Origin: Linepithema humile
Taxonomy: Eukaryota; Arthropoda; Insecta; Hymenoptera; Formicidae
Length of the DNA stretch: 64,000 nt
Reading direction: 5' to 3'
Assembly: GCF_040581485.1 (NCBI RefSeq)
Contig: NC_090132.1
Span: 12,535,001-12,599,000, forward strand
Shown here in pieces: positions 1 to 11,400 of the stretch (positions within the stretch are counted from its first letter, which is position 1; each line of letters starts with the position of its first letter). A model generated the notes under the pieces. It was not told the DNA's origin. It worked only from the letters and a program-made list of their open reading frames with translations, and searched no databases. Both the position numbers and the translations under genes were made by a program.

Positions 1-229
1 TTTCGCATTCTAACACAAGTATTTTGTCACATCACACTTACATTCTGTGAAACAGATGTTTTATTGGTAATATTAGAAAATAACTAAAAAAAATTTTTTC
101 TTGAGCGATGCGACGAGCCGCTTGAACACCATGACTTGATAATACTTAATTGTTTCTGTAAAATAAATGTAATAACTATACATGTAACTATAACTTGTAA
201 TTTTTAGAAATTTTTTAATGCTTTCTTAC

Positions 230-1059
230 CTTCTTCCTCTGCCTCTTCCCCTGTGTCTGCCCCAGTGATGTGGTGCCATGGATAGCTGATATAAAAATTT
301 CATAAATCGTTCCTGCTGTCGGCGAGCTCCTGCGGCTCTACCTCTCGGTCTATAATCTGTAATTATTAAAATTAATTTAATTACATATGTGTTTTTATAA
401 TAGTACAAAGAAAAATATATTCTACGTAATTACTAAAAAATAGTGCGTAGGAAAATATGCAGTACGTAAGTACTAATAATTATACACTATGTAAGTACTA
501 ATATATGGTACAATCTTTAATAGATTAAAATTATGTTACCTTGTCTGTTTTGTTTCGACATTGAACCAGCGGCGACGGGACCGGCGGCGACGGAACCGGC
601 GGCGACGGAACCGGCGGCGACGGAACCAGCGGCGACGGAATCAGCGGCAACGGGACCGGCGGCGACGAGACCGGCGGCCACGTCCCGGACGGCAACGGAA
701 CGGGCGGCGACGGAACGGGCGGCGACGGAACCGGCGGCGACGGGACCGGCGGCGACGGGACCGGCGGCGACGGGACCGGCGGCGACGGAACCAGCAGCCA
801 CGTCCCGGACGGCAACGGAACGGGCGGCAACGGAACGGGCGGCGACGGAATGGGCGGTGATTAAATCGACGTCGACGTCGACATCGCCGTTGAGGAGCGA
901 TTCTTCGTTCATCATTAGTATCTGCAATTTTATTGTATTAATTTTATTTGTTAATAAAATATTAACAATATTAAAGGAGTTACTTACATCGTCCTCCATC
1001 CTCATGCGTTCACAAATGTCGAAGCGGTCCGCCATAGGTCCCCACAGGGCAGAGATCAT
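230..1059 (-). CDS. Unrecognised spliced gene with repetitive exon (3' end missing)
   Basis: Three exons can be followed on the minus strand: 1059-988 (from ATG, donor GTAAGT), 921-540 (acceptor GCAG, donor GTAACA) and 356-230 (acceptor ACAG, donor GTAAGA). Their phases agree (0, then 1), so the frame stays open. Exon 1 gives a short acidic leader (MISALWGPMADRFDICERM). Exon 2 is dominated by a degenerate five-residue repeat of the SVAAG/PVAAR kind, encoded by the minisatellite. Exon 3 is Arg/Gly-rich and ends in RGRGRGR. The gene continues past the last donor, possibly off the window. I do not recognise the family and no catalytic motif is visible. The splice model is inferred from consensus sites only. 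The opposite strand across exon 2 is also open because of the repeat, so strand choice rests on the matching splice sites. Confidence 0.45.
555..860. repeat. GC-rich 15-bp minisatellite
   Basis: About twenty tandem units of roughly GGCGACGGAACCGGC with A/G and C/G variants. A longer higher-order piece containing CCACGTCCCGGACGGCAACGG occurs twice (about 677 and 800). The period is a multiple of three, so frames on both strands stay open and give low-complexity peptides. It lies inside exon 2 of the minus-strand gene. Confidence 0.9.
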
Positions 1060-1342
1060 TGAAGATCATTGAATCGATAATTAGTACAGATTTGAAACTT
1101 TCACAATAATATTGTCATCACTTCGACAGCTGGTAATGTAGTTTGGAGTAAGTTCGTGTAAATGTACATTATGGATTTAGTTATCATCGAGATTATCGAT
1201 ATAAGTAGATCTATATGTCGCGACTATGAATTCGGGATGTCAATGTTCAGTACTTCATTGATCAGTGAGTGTAAATATTGACGACAGAGTGTACCAGGTT
1301 AACTGCTTAAGTAGTGTTTGGTATAAAGAAGTGGCTACATAA

Positions 1343-2829
1343 GTAAGTAATGCATAGTTATTATTGTTACATTACATTTCCATTTATTTTATGTATTATC
1401 TTGTAATTATTGTATATGTTTTCCTAACTTTTACAGGTATTTGTCGATATGATTTTCTTGCGCTTACGTTTCCATTTAATATTATACATTAGACAAACGA
1501 AATCGTTGTAATATAATGGTCTATTGCCTTCTTACATAAATACAGTTCGTCGAGTCAATTCAATTGTCTTAGGAAATAAATTAGTTCTGCGATTTATTTA
1601 TCATTGATGAAAACATATTTCTTTAAAAATTCAACAAACCGTTGCTTGACCAATAAATAAAGTTAGATTTATTTATAGATATACAGACACATGTGCAACA
1701 ATTTTTGATATTCTGTTTTTCTATCCATTAGAATTTGTTCTGTGGGAGTTACATAGAAGAAGCCTGAGCTATAAAATAAAATAAATCTGCGGCTTTATTT
1801 TACTTTGAAGATTTTTACGCAAATAACTGTAATAGTACAGACTTTCTGAAGCTTACTTATATATTATCTATACTTTCTGGAGTTTAAAATCAGGTAAGAA
1901 ATAATTACTATTATTAACATTTCTATTTATTCTATTTATGTATTATCTTGTATAATTATTGTATACATATGCTTTCTTAGCTATCACAGGTATTTATTGA
2001 GTAGATATGATTTTCTCGCGCTTACGTTACCATGTAATATATTATGCATTAGACCAGTGCTCGGAATTAGTTGAACATTTGAGCCGATTTCCGCGGGATA
2101 CGCCTCCTTTCCTCTTCTTACCGCGCGCGCCGCAGCCGCTAGGGCCAGCGCCGCCGAGCGTTAGGAGCAGCACTATCTGATTATAAGTGGGTTCTTCTCC
2201 CTATTTATTAAAATTAAAAAAAATGTATTAAAATTTATTAAAAATTAATTTTTTATTTTTAAATTTATTAAGTGGAAATATTTCAATAGATTTCCATGTC
2301 ACCTATGAGGTACTAATGCTGACGCTTTTTTTTTTTTTTTTTTTTCCCCCGTAGGCCTATTCCACTAAAGATAAAAATAACAAATTCTTAATTTAAAAAA
2401 AATATATAAAAGAGATTTTCTTAATTAGATTTTCTTGGCCTTTTATGAGAATGAACAATTGATGCAATAATGTAGATAGAAACCACTTTTAAAAAAACGC
2501 GTCAGCATTAGTACCTCATGAGTGACGTAGAAATCTATTGAAATATTTCCACTTATTAAATTTAAAAATAAAAAATTTATTTTTAAATTTATATTTAAAT
2601 TTTAATACATTTTTTAAAATTTTAATAAATAGGGAGAAGAACCCACTCATAATCAGATAGTGCCGCTCCTAACGCTCGGCGGTGCTGGCCCTAGCGGCTG
2701 CGGCGCGCGCGGTAAGGAGAGGAAAGGAGGCGTTTACCGCGGAAATCGGCTCAAATGTTCAACCAATTTCGAGCACTGCATTAGACAAACGAGATCGTTG
2801 TAATATAACGGTCTACTGCCTTCTTACAT
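1343..2829. repeat. Local direct duplication, second copy split by a MITE
   Basis: The segment at about 1343-1540 recurs at about 1893-2054 and continues at 2779-2829. Shared landmarks are TATGTATTATCTTGTA, ATATGATTTTC.CGCGCTTACGTT, ATTAGACAAACGA.ATCGTTGTAATATAA and TCTA.TGCCTTCTTACAT. Copy 1 is uninterrupted through CATTAGACAAACG; copy 2 has 724 bp inserted exactly after CATTAGAC. The two copies thus give an occupied and an empty site within one window. I see no coding potential in either copy. Confidence 0.85.
2055..2778. mobile_element. hAT-type non-autonomous element (foldback MITE)
   Basis: The element starts CAGTGCTCGGAATTAG and ends as the inverted complement (CTAATTTCGAGCACTG-like). 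Its arms of more than 200 bp include the GC-rich block GCCGCAGCCGCTAGGG. It is flanked by the perfect 8-bp duplication CATTAGAC (2047-2054 and 2779-2786). An 8-bp duplication with CAGTG-type ends is typical of hAT elements. There is no transposase. A poly(T/C) tract sits near the centre (about 2328-2353). Confidence 0.9.
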
Positions 2830-2994
2830 ATTTCTTGGAACATATTTCTTGGAACATATTTCTATTATTCATTTGTTGAATTTATTATTGAACAATTATT
2901 GCAGTTGTTTAGTTAATAAAATTTTATTTATTATTAATATATATACATATATAGGGTGCGGCATTTTAATTCAGACTCCAAAATATACAAGGTG

Positions 2995-3340
2995 TTTCTG
3001 AAAGGTCTTCTCAAACTTCAAAGGCGTATTCTAGCGGTCATAAGGATGAAAAAAGTTCTTATGAACGTGTCCTACAACGCTTTCTTTTCGAGATACCTTT
3101 TTTCTCGACAATACTGTTCTTGGGCGCTGAATTGCGGCTGGCGAACATTTCGAACATTTACTTTGATTGTTTTTTGGATTTAATACTGCACTTTCCAATA
3201 AAATTAAAAATTTCATTAAAAATTAAAAAATGATTGTATCTTGAAAAGGAAACATTGCAGGACATATGTTTATAGGAATTGTTTTCATCAGGACCGCTAG
3301 AATACGCCGTTGAAGTTTGAGGAAACCTTTCAGAATCATG
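2995..3340. mobile_element. Short hairpin (MITE-like) element
   Basis: The left arm 2995-3105 (containing TCTGAAAGGTCTTCTCAAAC and GCGTATTCTAGCGGTC) is repeated inverted at about 3228-3340 (GACCGCTAGAATACGCCGTT, CCTTTCAGAATCA). The spacer is about 120 bp and there is no gene. I could not fix a target duplication. Confidence 0.7.
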
Positions 3341-3344
3341 TATA

Positions 3345-3945
3345 AAAAATAAAAATGAAAAGAAATGTTTTAAACAAAAGTTGTTTGCTTCATAAAAGAA
3401 AAAGAGATAGAGATATTAGTTACACCTTGGGTGGAGATGCTTCAAAGATTTAAAGATCAATCAAGTTTTCTTAAATGGAACTCTTCTAATTTTTTTATAA
3501 ATCGATTCTTCACCATATTCGACGTAAGAAGTTGTAATGATAGGATGGCCAAAAATTGAATAGTTTAGGAGAATTTTTATACTTTAATTTGACATAATTT
3601 TACATAAAGTATGAAATATTTCGTAATATAATCATTTTTCAATTATCTTATCTATATACTCTTCTGCACAAAATAATGAGAGGAATCAATTGGTATATAA
3701 AAAACACAGTTATTTTTAAGAAAAAGTATGATAATTTGCAACAAGCAGTAACATATTTTTTTTAAACATTGATTCCTCTCATCATTTTGTGCATAAAAGT
3801 ATTGAGATAAGATAATCGAAAAATGAATATTTAACGAGATTCTATCGTTATAACTTTTTACATCGAATATCGCGAGGAATCGATTTATTTAAAAAAATTA
3901 GGGTGGCATTTAGACGTTTCAATTTAAATGCCGCACCCTGTAGGT
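3345..3945. mobile_element. Long hairpin element with TTTGCAACAAGCA apex (copy 1)
   Basis: The two halves fold on each other around about 3740. Left landmarks are ATCGATTCTTCACCATATTCG and AATAATGAGAGGAATCAATT; right landmarks are the inverted forms CGAATATCGCGAGGAATCGAT and TTGATTCCTCTCATCATTTTG. It has no coding capacity. The right edge carries a GGGTGGCATTTAGACG / AAATGCCGCACCCTGTA palindrome, related to the GGGTGCGGCATT at 2954. Confidence 0.65.
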
Positions 3946-3959
3946 TGTATATACAGTGT

Positions 3960-4790
3960 GTCCCAAAAGTTCAAAAACTGTTAAATATCTCGAAAATAAA
4001 ACATTTTTTTATTTATAGGAAAATGTTTTAGAAAAAACTTGTTCGCTTTGAAGAGGAAGCAAGGAAAAGGATATTAGTTTGACTATGAGTGAAGGCGCTT
4101 CGACGATTTGAAGGTAAACCTCATTTTTTTAAATGGAAGCGCTCTAATTTTTTTATATAAATAGATTCCTTGCAATATACGCTGTTAAAAGTTATAAGGG
4201 TAGGATGGTCAAAAATGGAATAGTTTTCAAGATATATTATATGCATATGTTTATTTTCATTTGACATAATATTTCTACCTGAATATTTATAAGCACAAAA
4301 TAATGAGAGGAACAAATTGGTGTAAAGGAAACATATAGTTGTTTTTAAGAAAAAGCATGAATTTGCAACAAGCAGGTACATATTTTTTTTCTAAACAACT
4401 ATTTATTTCTTTACACTAATTGATTCTTTTCATTATTTTGTGCATACAAGTATGCAGATAAGGTAATGGAAAAATGACTATTTTATGAGATATTTTATTG
4501 TTTTAGTAAAATTATGTCAACGTATAAAATATCTCATAAACTATTTAATTTGTGGCCATTCTACCTATATAACTTTTAACACCGAATATTGCGAGGAATC
4601 GATTTATAAAAAAATTAAGATAGAGTTCCATTTAAAAAAACTAGATTGACTTTCAAATCTCCGAAGCGCTTTCATCCAAATTAATATGTCCATCTTTTTT
4701 CCTTTTTCGAACCAAACATCTTTTGTCTAACACATTTTCCTATAAAATGTTTTATTTTCGAGATATTTAATATAAGTGTAGAATTTATGG
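3960..4790. mobile_element. Long hairpin element with TTTGCAACAAGCA apex (copy 2)
   Basis: The left arm starts around TTAAATATCTCGAAAATAAAAC (about 3982) and is matched inverted by GTTTTATTTTCGAGATATTTAA (about 4749-4770). The fold centre is near 4375, at the sequence TTTGCAACAAGCAGGTAC. The inner 80 nt match the apex of copy 1 and of the element at 51917-52702. No gene is visible. Confidence 0.65.
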
Positions 4791-5162
4791 AATAATTTTT
4801 TTTTATAAGCAAGGTTTATAAACAGGATTTATTTATATAGAATAGAAAGCAGCAAAAATTTTTAGGAGATTGCATTGATGATTTAGTGATAATAAATAAA
4901 TACTATTTTTAAATGTTAATGTGATTACTTGATTTTCAACTATTCAGAAATACTATACAGAAGATAAATGTAGCTTCACTTCTTTATAAGCAAATTTTCT
5001 GCAATATTTTATTTAGTATAATAATTTTAAATCTCTGCATATGTTTATTAAAATTATTTTAAACTGTTCGCTTGCTTATTGCAAAAAAACTTGTACAAAG
5101 TTTACAATTATTAATCTAAAATTTATAACTTGTTTGTTTTATGTATTAATACACTTTTTTTA
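4791..5162. other. AT-rich stretch, nothing recognised
   Basis: There is no supported gene or repeat. A TTTTTATTTTTCAG acceptor-like tract ends at about 5170, just where the motif array upstream of the Helitron frame begins. Confidence 0.6.
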
Positions 5163-5198
5163 TTTTTCAGATCCAGAAAAAAATTAGAAAAAATAATC

Positions 5199-5423
5199 GG
5201 CTGCTCTGGCGCTGTATAACGGCTGCCGTAAGCGCTGAATTAAAATATCGGCTGCAATAGCGCTGAGTTTTGGCCCTGGCTGGCTTGTCCTAGGCGCCAA
5301 ATTAAAAAATCTGATATAGAATTCTGTAACTTTAATTATTCGTTTAAGGTGATTGTGACACTTGCATGACTAAAAGACTGCCCTAAGCGCCATATATCTG
5401 TATAAGGCTGCCCCGAGCGCCAG
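5199..5423 (+). repeat. 5' array of GGCTGC-N-GCGC motifs (iteron-like)
   Basis: Five to seven copies of a 16-17 bp motif occur, such as CGGCTGCTCTGGCGCT, CGGCTGCCGTAAGCGCT and CGGCTGCAATAGCGCT. Shorter variants are TGTCCTAGGCGCC, CTGCCCTAAGCGCC and CTGCCCCGAGCGCC. Spacing is irregular (about 20-60 bp). The last copy ends a few bases before the ATG at 5430. This could be a Rep-binding iteron or promoter array, by analogy with HUH replicons. Only the repetition is observed. Confidence 0.7.
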
Positions 5424-5429
5424 CTCAAA

Positions 5430-8400
5430 ATGCATCATCAGTGTCACAAGTTCTATTATGGCAATAAGGAAAAAGACATTTTGATTTCCAAAGAATGGTT
5501 GACAGAAACGATGATAGATAGTTTCCATGCGTTACTCGAAAGAAATTCTGAATATGCACCTCGACCTGTATGGTTGACGATATTTCCTGATCAGATTGTT
5601 CCACTCGAAAATCTAAAAAAGAAGCATTTGCAAATACTGCACAGTAATTTCGCGGGCGGACATTGGGTTACTTGTCATTACGACGCAAAGTCTGTTATTA
5701 TATATGATTCTCATGAAGGCAGTCGTAATGCTAATAAGCAAAATTTGAATGGAGAAATTCGAATTTTTGTGGAGAGATTATTTCCTTTTCATGATTTTCA
5801 AAACAATCCGATAGTCTTTCCTACAGTCCAGTCGCAAGTCGACGGTTGTAATTGTGGTCCTATGGCGATTGCGTTTGCTACATCGATTCTGTTTGGCATA
5901 AATCCTTGTATTGTGACGTACGATCGATCTTTGCTAAGACCTCATTTGTCTGCAATGTTTGCAGGACAAACAATCACTCATTTTCCGTACCTCTGTAATT
6001 CAACTGCTCCATTAATGTTATTACCGTTGGAGACATTGAAAATACGAGAGGCGGATGCACTGAGAAAAAGGCTTGCACGTAGCAAGGAAACTGAAGAACA
6101 GCGTTCAAAACGACTCGAGAAAGATGCTTTTTCTCACAAACAACAATATGCCAAAAACGCTGATTTTTTATGCACTCAAAAGCGCAATAAATATAAACAG
6201 GACCCTAAAATAAAATGTTATAAAATGTGTGAGGTATATAAAAAAAACCCCAAACCGAAACGCCAGATAATGTGTGATCAGTACATACAAGATCCCGAAA
6301 CACAACGTCAGAGAGTGCGTAATCAGTACAAAAAAAATCCTGAGGAACAATGTAAAAGAAAACGCGACGAGTACCAAAAAGATTTAGAAAATAAACGAGC
6401 TCAAAAACGCCATAATTACTCACACCAATTGCTGTACAATCGGCAAATCAAAAGAAAAAATTATTTTAAAAATGCTGCACGTGAAAGAGATCGCCGAAGA
6501 AAATTTAAACACAAACATTCTGACTCAAAAAAACTGTACAACAAAAAGTATTATGCAAAACGTGGTAACAAGTCTATCGTACAAAGATCAAAGACGATCG
6601 AGAGAGTAAAAGAAAAATTCAGTACTGTCCGATCTTGGCAAAAGTGTTTTAACTTTCCAAAATGGTCAGAGTTCTATATTCGACGGATATCGAGGAAAAT
6701 TAATAAACCGGCGATATGTGCTCGATTGGAAGCCGAATATATATTCAAGTGGTGCATGATAGCAAAAAAATCGTACGTCAATGCAGCAAGAAAAGTGTTT
6801 TTGTATTTGAAAAATGCTGCTGAAACCGCACTATTGCGATTCAATGAATGTAAGACTTTGAAATATCCAAAAAGCGATCGAATTAGAGCTCTTTGTGGCT
6901 CATCCAAACATACTTCGTCTTCCGAAGCATACTTTTTTGAAACTGCTTACGAGCAAAGGAAAAAGTTTGAGCAACCACTTATAATAGGACAGTCCTCTTC
7001 TCATGGAGTGATAAATGTTTTACCGTTAATGGATAACAATGATAAAAAGTCAAAAATATGGCACTGTGACGAGAAACGATGCCGCATAAGTGATATTTCC
7101 TTGGAAAAGTATGTGAAATTGTTGGAAGAGTTTGAAGGAGCTACTATAAAGAAGATAATGAATGCTAAATTCATGGCGCGGCTCAAAAATTGTTCTGTTT
7201 CACATATGAGTAGCAGATTGGGACATCCTCCGGACTGTTATGCGAATCCAAATATTTGCGAATCATACATTGCAACGATAAGCACTTTATCGCCTCATTT
7301 TCCTCTCGTGAGAAATATTCGAATAAATGTCTACAAATTGATAGGCAATTATAAAAAATTTCATCATTTGTTTTCAGCTTTGAGATTTGTCAATATGGAT
7401 AAATTGCTGGAAATTTCCAATGATGCAAAGGTTAAAGCAAGATTTTACAAAAACAATTTGACCGTTAGTTTGGACGAGGAAAAAATTTTGTCGCAAAATT
7501 ACGAAGCGTTTACAGTTATGAAAAAGAGATTGTTGGATACACCACGTTTCCCTTGTGTCTCTTGCGAAAAACTATGTGTGAATAGTGACGTTTCTGAGCT
7601 AAAAAAGCTGAAAAAACCAGTAGAGGGACCTTTTTGGAAAAACTTGATGACTTACGTAACAGAACACAATAGCGATACTGGATTAATTTGTAAGTTTTGT
7701 TTGGGCAAATTTCGGAAAGGCATGTTGCCTTCTACTTGCGTTTTGAATAATCTTGCCGTAAAACCATTACCGGATGTTTTGTCGGATTTCAATGATTACG
7801 AAAAAATGTTAATCAAGAGAATGAGCAGCTTCCAAGTAGTGCAAACAATGGGCGCTGTTTCGAACAAACATTTGCCGCACAGACAAATGATCCGTAAAGT
7901 AAAAGGTAGAACATTTCATTTGCCACTTCCTTTACAAGAAACATTGGATAAGATATGTCCTCCGGAAAATCCTATAAATTTGAAACACGAGTTGCACATT
8001 CTCGTTCGAGGTATGCCTAAAAAATCAAAAGTTGTTTGGGAAAATTTGGTGGATATTAATAAAGTGTTTAAGGCTTTGCAATGGTTAAAAGAAAATAATC
8101 CGCACTATTCGGAAATTCGTCTTCCAGCGTCATCTGATGATTTATTAAATGAGAAGTTGCAAGAAACAGAATATCAGATCGTCGATGATGGGGGCGAGGA
8201 GAGCAATAATGACGAAATAGATGAGGTGGTTGAGGACACCGTACAGCAGATTAAAGATAATGACCAAATCGTTTTGAAACGTAAGGCTTTCCTGACGCAA
8301 ATTACCAAAGACTCGGGTATTAATGATCAGTATACGATATACCCAATGCGCGTGAAAAGGATTGATAACGAATCTGCACTCAAACTTTATCAAATGTTAA

Positions 8401-11400
8401 AAATCGAAGATGTTCCAATGGATAATCGTTATAAATATCTGGATGTCATGTGTTTCCCCGATTTATATCCAGAGGGTATCAATGGACAACGAGAAGATAG
8501 AAATTTTGCATTACCGGAATATTTATTCATCAGAACGCGATTGATGTCGAAACACAATAGATTCAGATTGAATCCGCAGTACTTGTTTTTCCTTCTTCAT
8601 GATACTAACAACCGACAATTGAAAAACGGTATATATTATACGATGATGGTTGCTAACGCACGAGAGAGATATACTGCTGATAGATACTTGAACGAATTGA
8701 AAGACGAACAATTGGAATCGAATTTAATGAGTATTTTCGGAAAACTGAGAAATACGGATCAATTTTGGCGACAACCATCCAATAATGTGAAATGCATGAC
8801 TCTGCATTACGGCCCAGCAACGTGGTTTTTGACTTTGAGTCCTAGTGAATGGAAATGGTCCGATTTGGGTGAATATTTACGAGACATGAATCCCGATAAA
8901 GAGAAGTTAAGCATTAACGAACTAATCGCATATGACCCTGTTAGCACGTCTAGATTCATGTGCATAAAATTCAAAGCCATGATTGATTTTATTCGTTCAG
9001 TTGATAACCCAATAGGGGAAGTAATCCACTACTTCTGGCGATTAGAATATCAAACTAGAGGTATCCAGCACATGCATTGCTTGATTTGGATAAGAGATGC
9101 TCCTGTGCTAGGAAAATCGCCGGATGAAGAAGTTGTTTCGTTTATTCAAAAATACGTGACGTGCGAAATTCCAGATAAAAACGTTTCGCCAACATTGTAC
9201 GAAACGGTTACAAGTGATCAGAATCATAAACATAACTCGTATTGCATGCGTACAAAGAAAACCGAAACAAATATTTACAGAAAGTGTCGGTTTGATTTTC
9301 CGCGATCAGTTACGACAAATTTCGTTTTAAGAGACGTTGTCACTTCAATAGTGGGTAGAAAAAATTTACGCAGTAGAAGCAGGTTGTACGATCTTCCTCG
9401 CAAGAAGTCGGAGAGGTTTATTAATGATTATAATCCGGCTATCAAATTGGCTTGGGAGGGAAATATGGACATACAATTTGTTGGAGAAAAATCAGAGTTT
9501 TTAAACTCGTATTTAACAAAATACACGACAAAGTCGGAAAAATGTAACATAGACTTTGAAATGATAGATTCCAATAAGCCTTTGGCATCAAAATTGTGGA
9601 ATTTTGCGATGCGTCGTTTGAATAACAGAGAATGCGGTGCTTTAGAAGCTGCGGATACACTATTAGGGCATCCCTTGTATGGTACGGATTGTGATACCAT
9701 TATCAAATGGATCGACGTCAATGAAGTGAGAAACAGAAAAGTTAAAACATTCAATGAAATTACAGCTCTCGATAAAAATTCTACGAATATCTATTGTCCG
9801 TCGCTCATCGATGATCATTATCCAAACAGACCTAAAGAACTAGAATCATTGAATTTGTACGATTTTACTAGATTCTGGGACATTGTAAAACAGATGCCAA
9901 AAAGTGACGAGGTCGAATATTACGAACTGGTATCGCGTTTATTTGTAAAGAAACGAAAAAAGGGTAGTTTAATAAACCATTACCGATTCAATGTAAAAAC
10001 TGAACCCGAAAAGTACTTTTACTCGCTGCTTCTTCTGTTCAAACCATGGAGAGATTCGAGTGAACTCAAAGGTGCGTACGAAACTTACACGGATGCCTTT
10101 AAGAATTCAGAGACTGGATTGACGAAGGCAATGAAATATCACGAAAGGCTCGAAGAAATACAGAAAGCTTTTGAGGATGTTACTGAATTGATCGAGAAGC
10201 GTGAAAATGATTTAAAAATAGCAGACGGAGACAAATCTGATGACGATGAACTGGATTGCAATCCAGTACAAGCTGACGACGCGATGAAAAATCTGGAAGA
10301 TTTTGGTAAGATTGACGCCCCGATTAATTTATCGCAAATGATGTCGCAATTGAACAAAGATCAGAAAAGAGTCTTCGACAGGGTATGCCAAGTTTTACAA
10401 AATAAAAATCATATTCTACGATTGTACGTAAGCGGTGAGGGTGGTACAGGAAAAAGTTTTCTTATTGAAACGATCAAATATTGGATCAAAATAAATTTGA
10501 AAAAAACGACTGCGATATCTGCTCCCACGGGTATTGCAGCATTCAATATCGATGGCCTGACAATCCATAGAATGTTTCAGCTACCCGTCACTCATGAATC
10601 TACGCCTAAGTACGTGCAATTGTCAGACGTAATCTTGAAAATTTTGAGAGACAAATTGAAGAATGTCGAACTATTCATAATCGATGAAGTATCCATGATT
10701 TCGAATGTGACACTTATGTTTATCAATCTACGATTATGTGAAATTTTTGATACGACAGATACAAATGATGGTTTCTTTGGTAGAAAACACATTCTCTTGT
10801 TTGGAGACTTGTTGCAGCTTCCTCCTGTAAAAGGACATCCTCCGTTCGTTAAAATGTCTCGATCAGATGTTCAGAAGTATTTAGGTACCATGGGTGGATT
10901 TGACTTGTGGAGATTGTTTGATTACGACGAACTCTTGATAAATATGCGACAAAGAGGCGACAACAGATATCGCGATATACTTTCTAGAATACGAATAGGT
11001 CTCATAACGGATTCTGACATCAATGTACTTGAATCAAGAAAAATCATTTTCAAAGAAAATAGTTGCGACGAAAGATTGAATGAACTTTACACTTATATGA
11101 ATCAATTACCGACCGATACAATATGTTTATTACCTACGTGTTATTTGTGCAAGGTTTTGAACACGGCAATGCTTAATAAAATCGACGGCGAGGAAATTCT
11201 ACTAATAGCAGAAGATGATGTCGACTGTGCTCCAGCAATGAGAAAAAAAGTGCAAAAAACCTTGGAAGATAAAGATGACAAAGTTTCAGAAACGGCAGGC
11301 ATTGAAAGAGTAATAATGATTAAAATTGGTGCTAAAGTGATGATTCGACGAAACATTGACGTAACTCTGGGACTTGTCAACGGAACAATAGGCAATGTAG

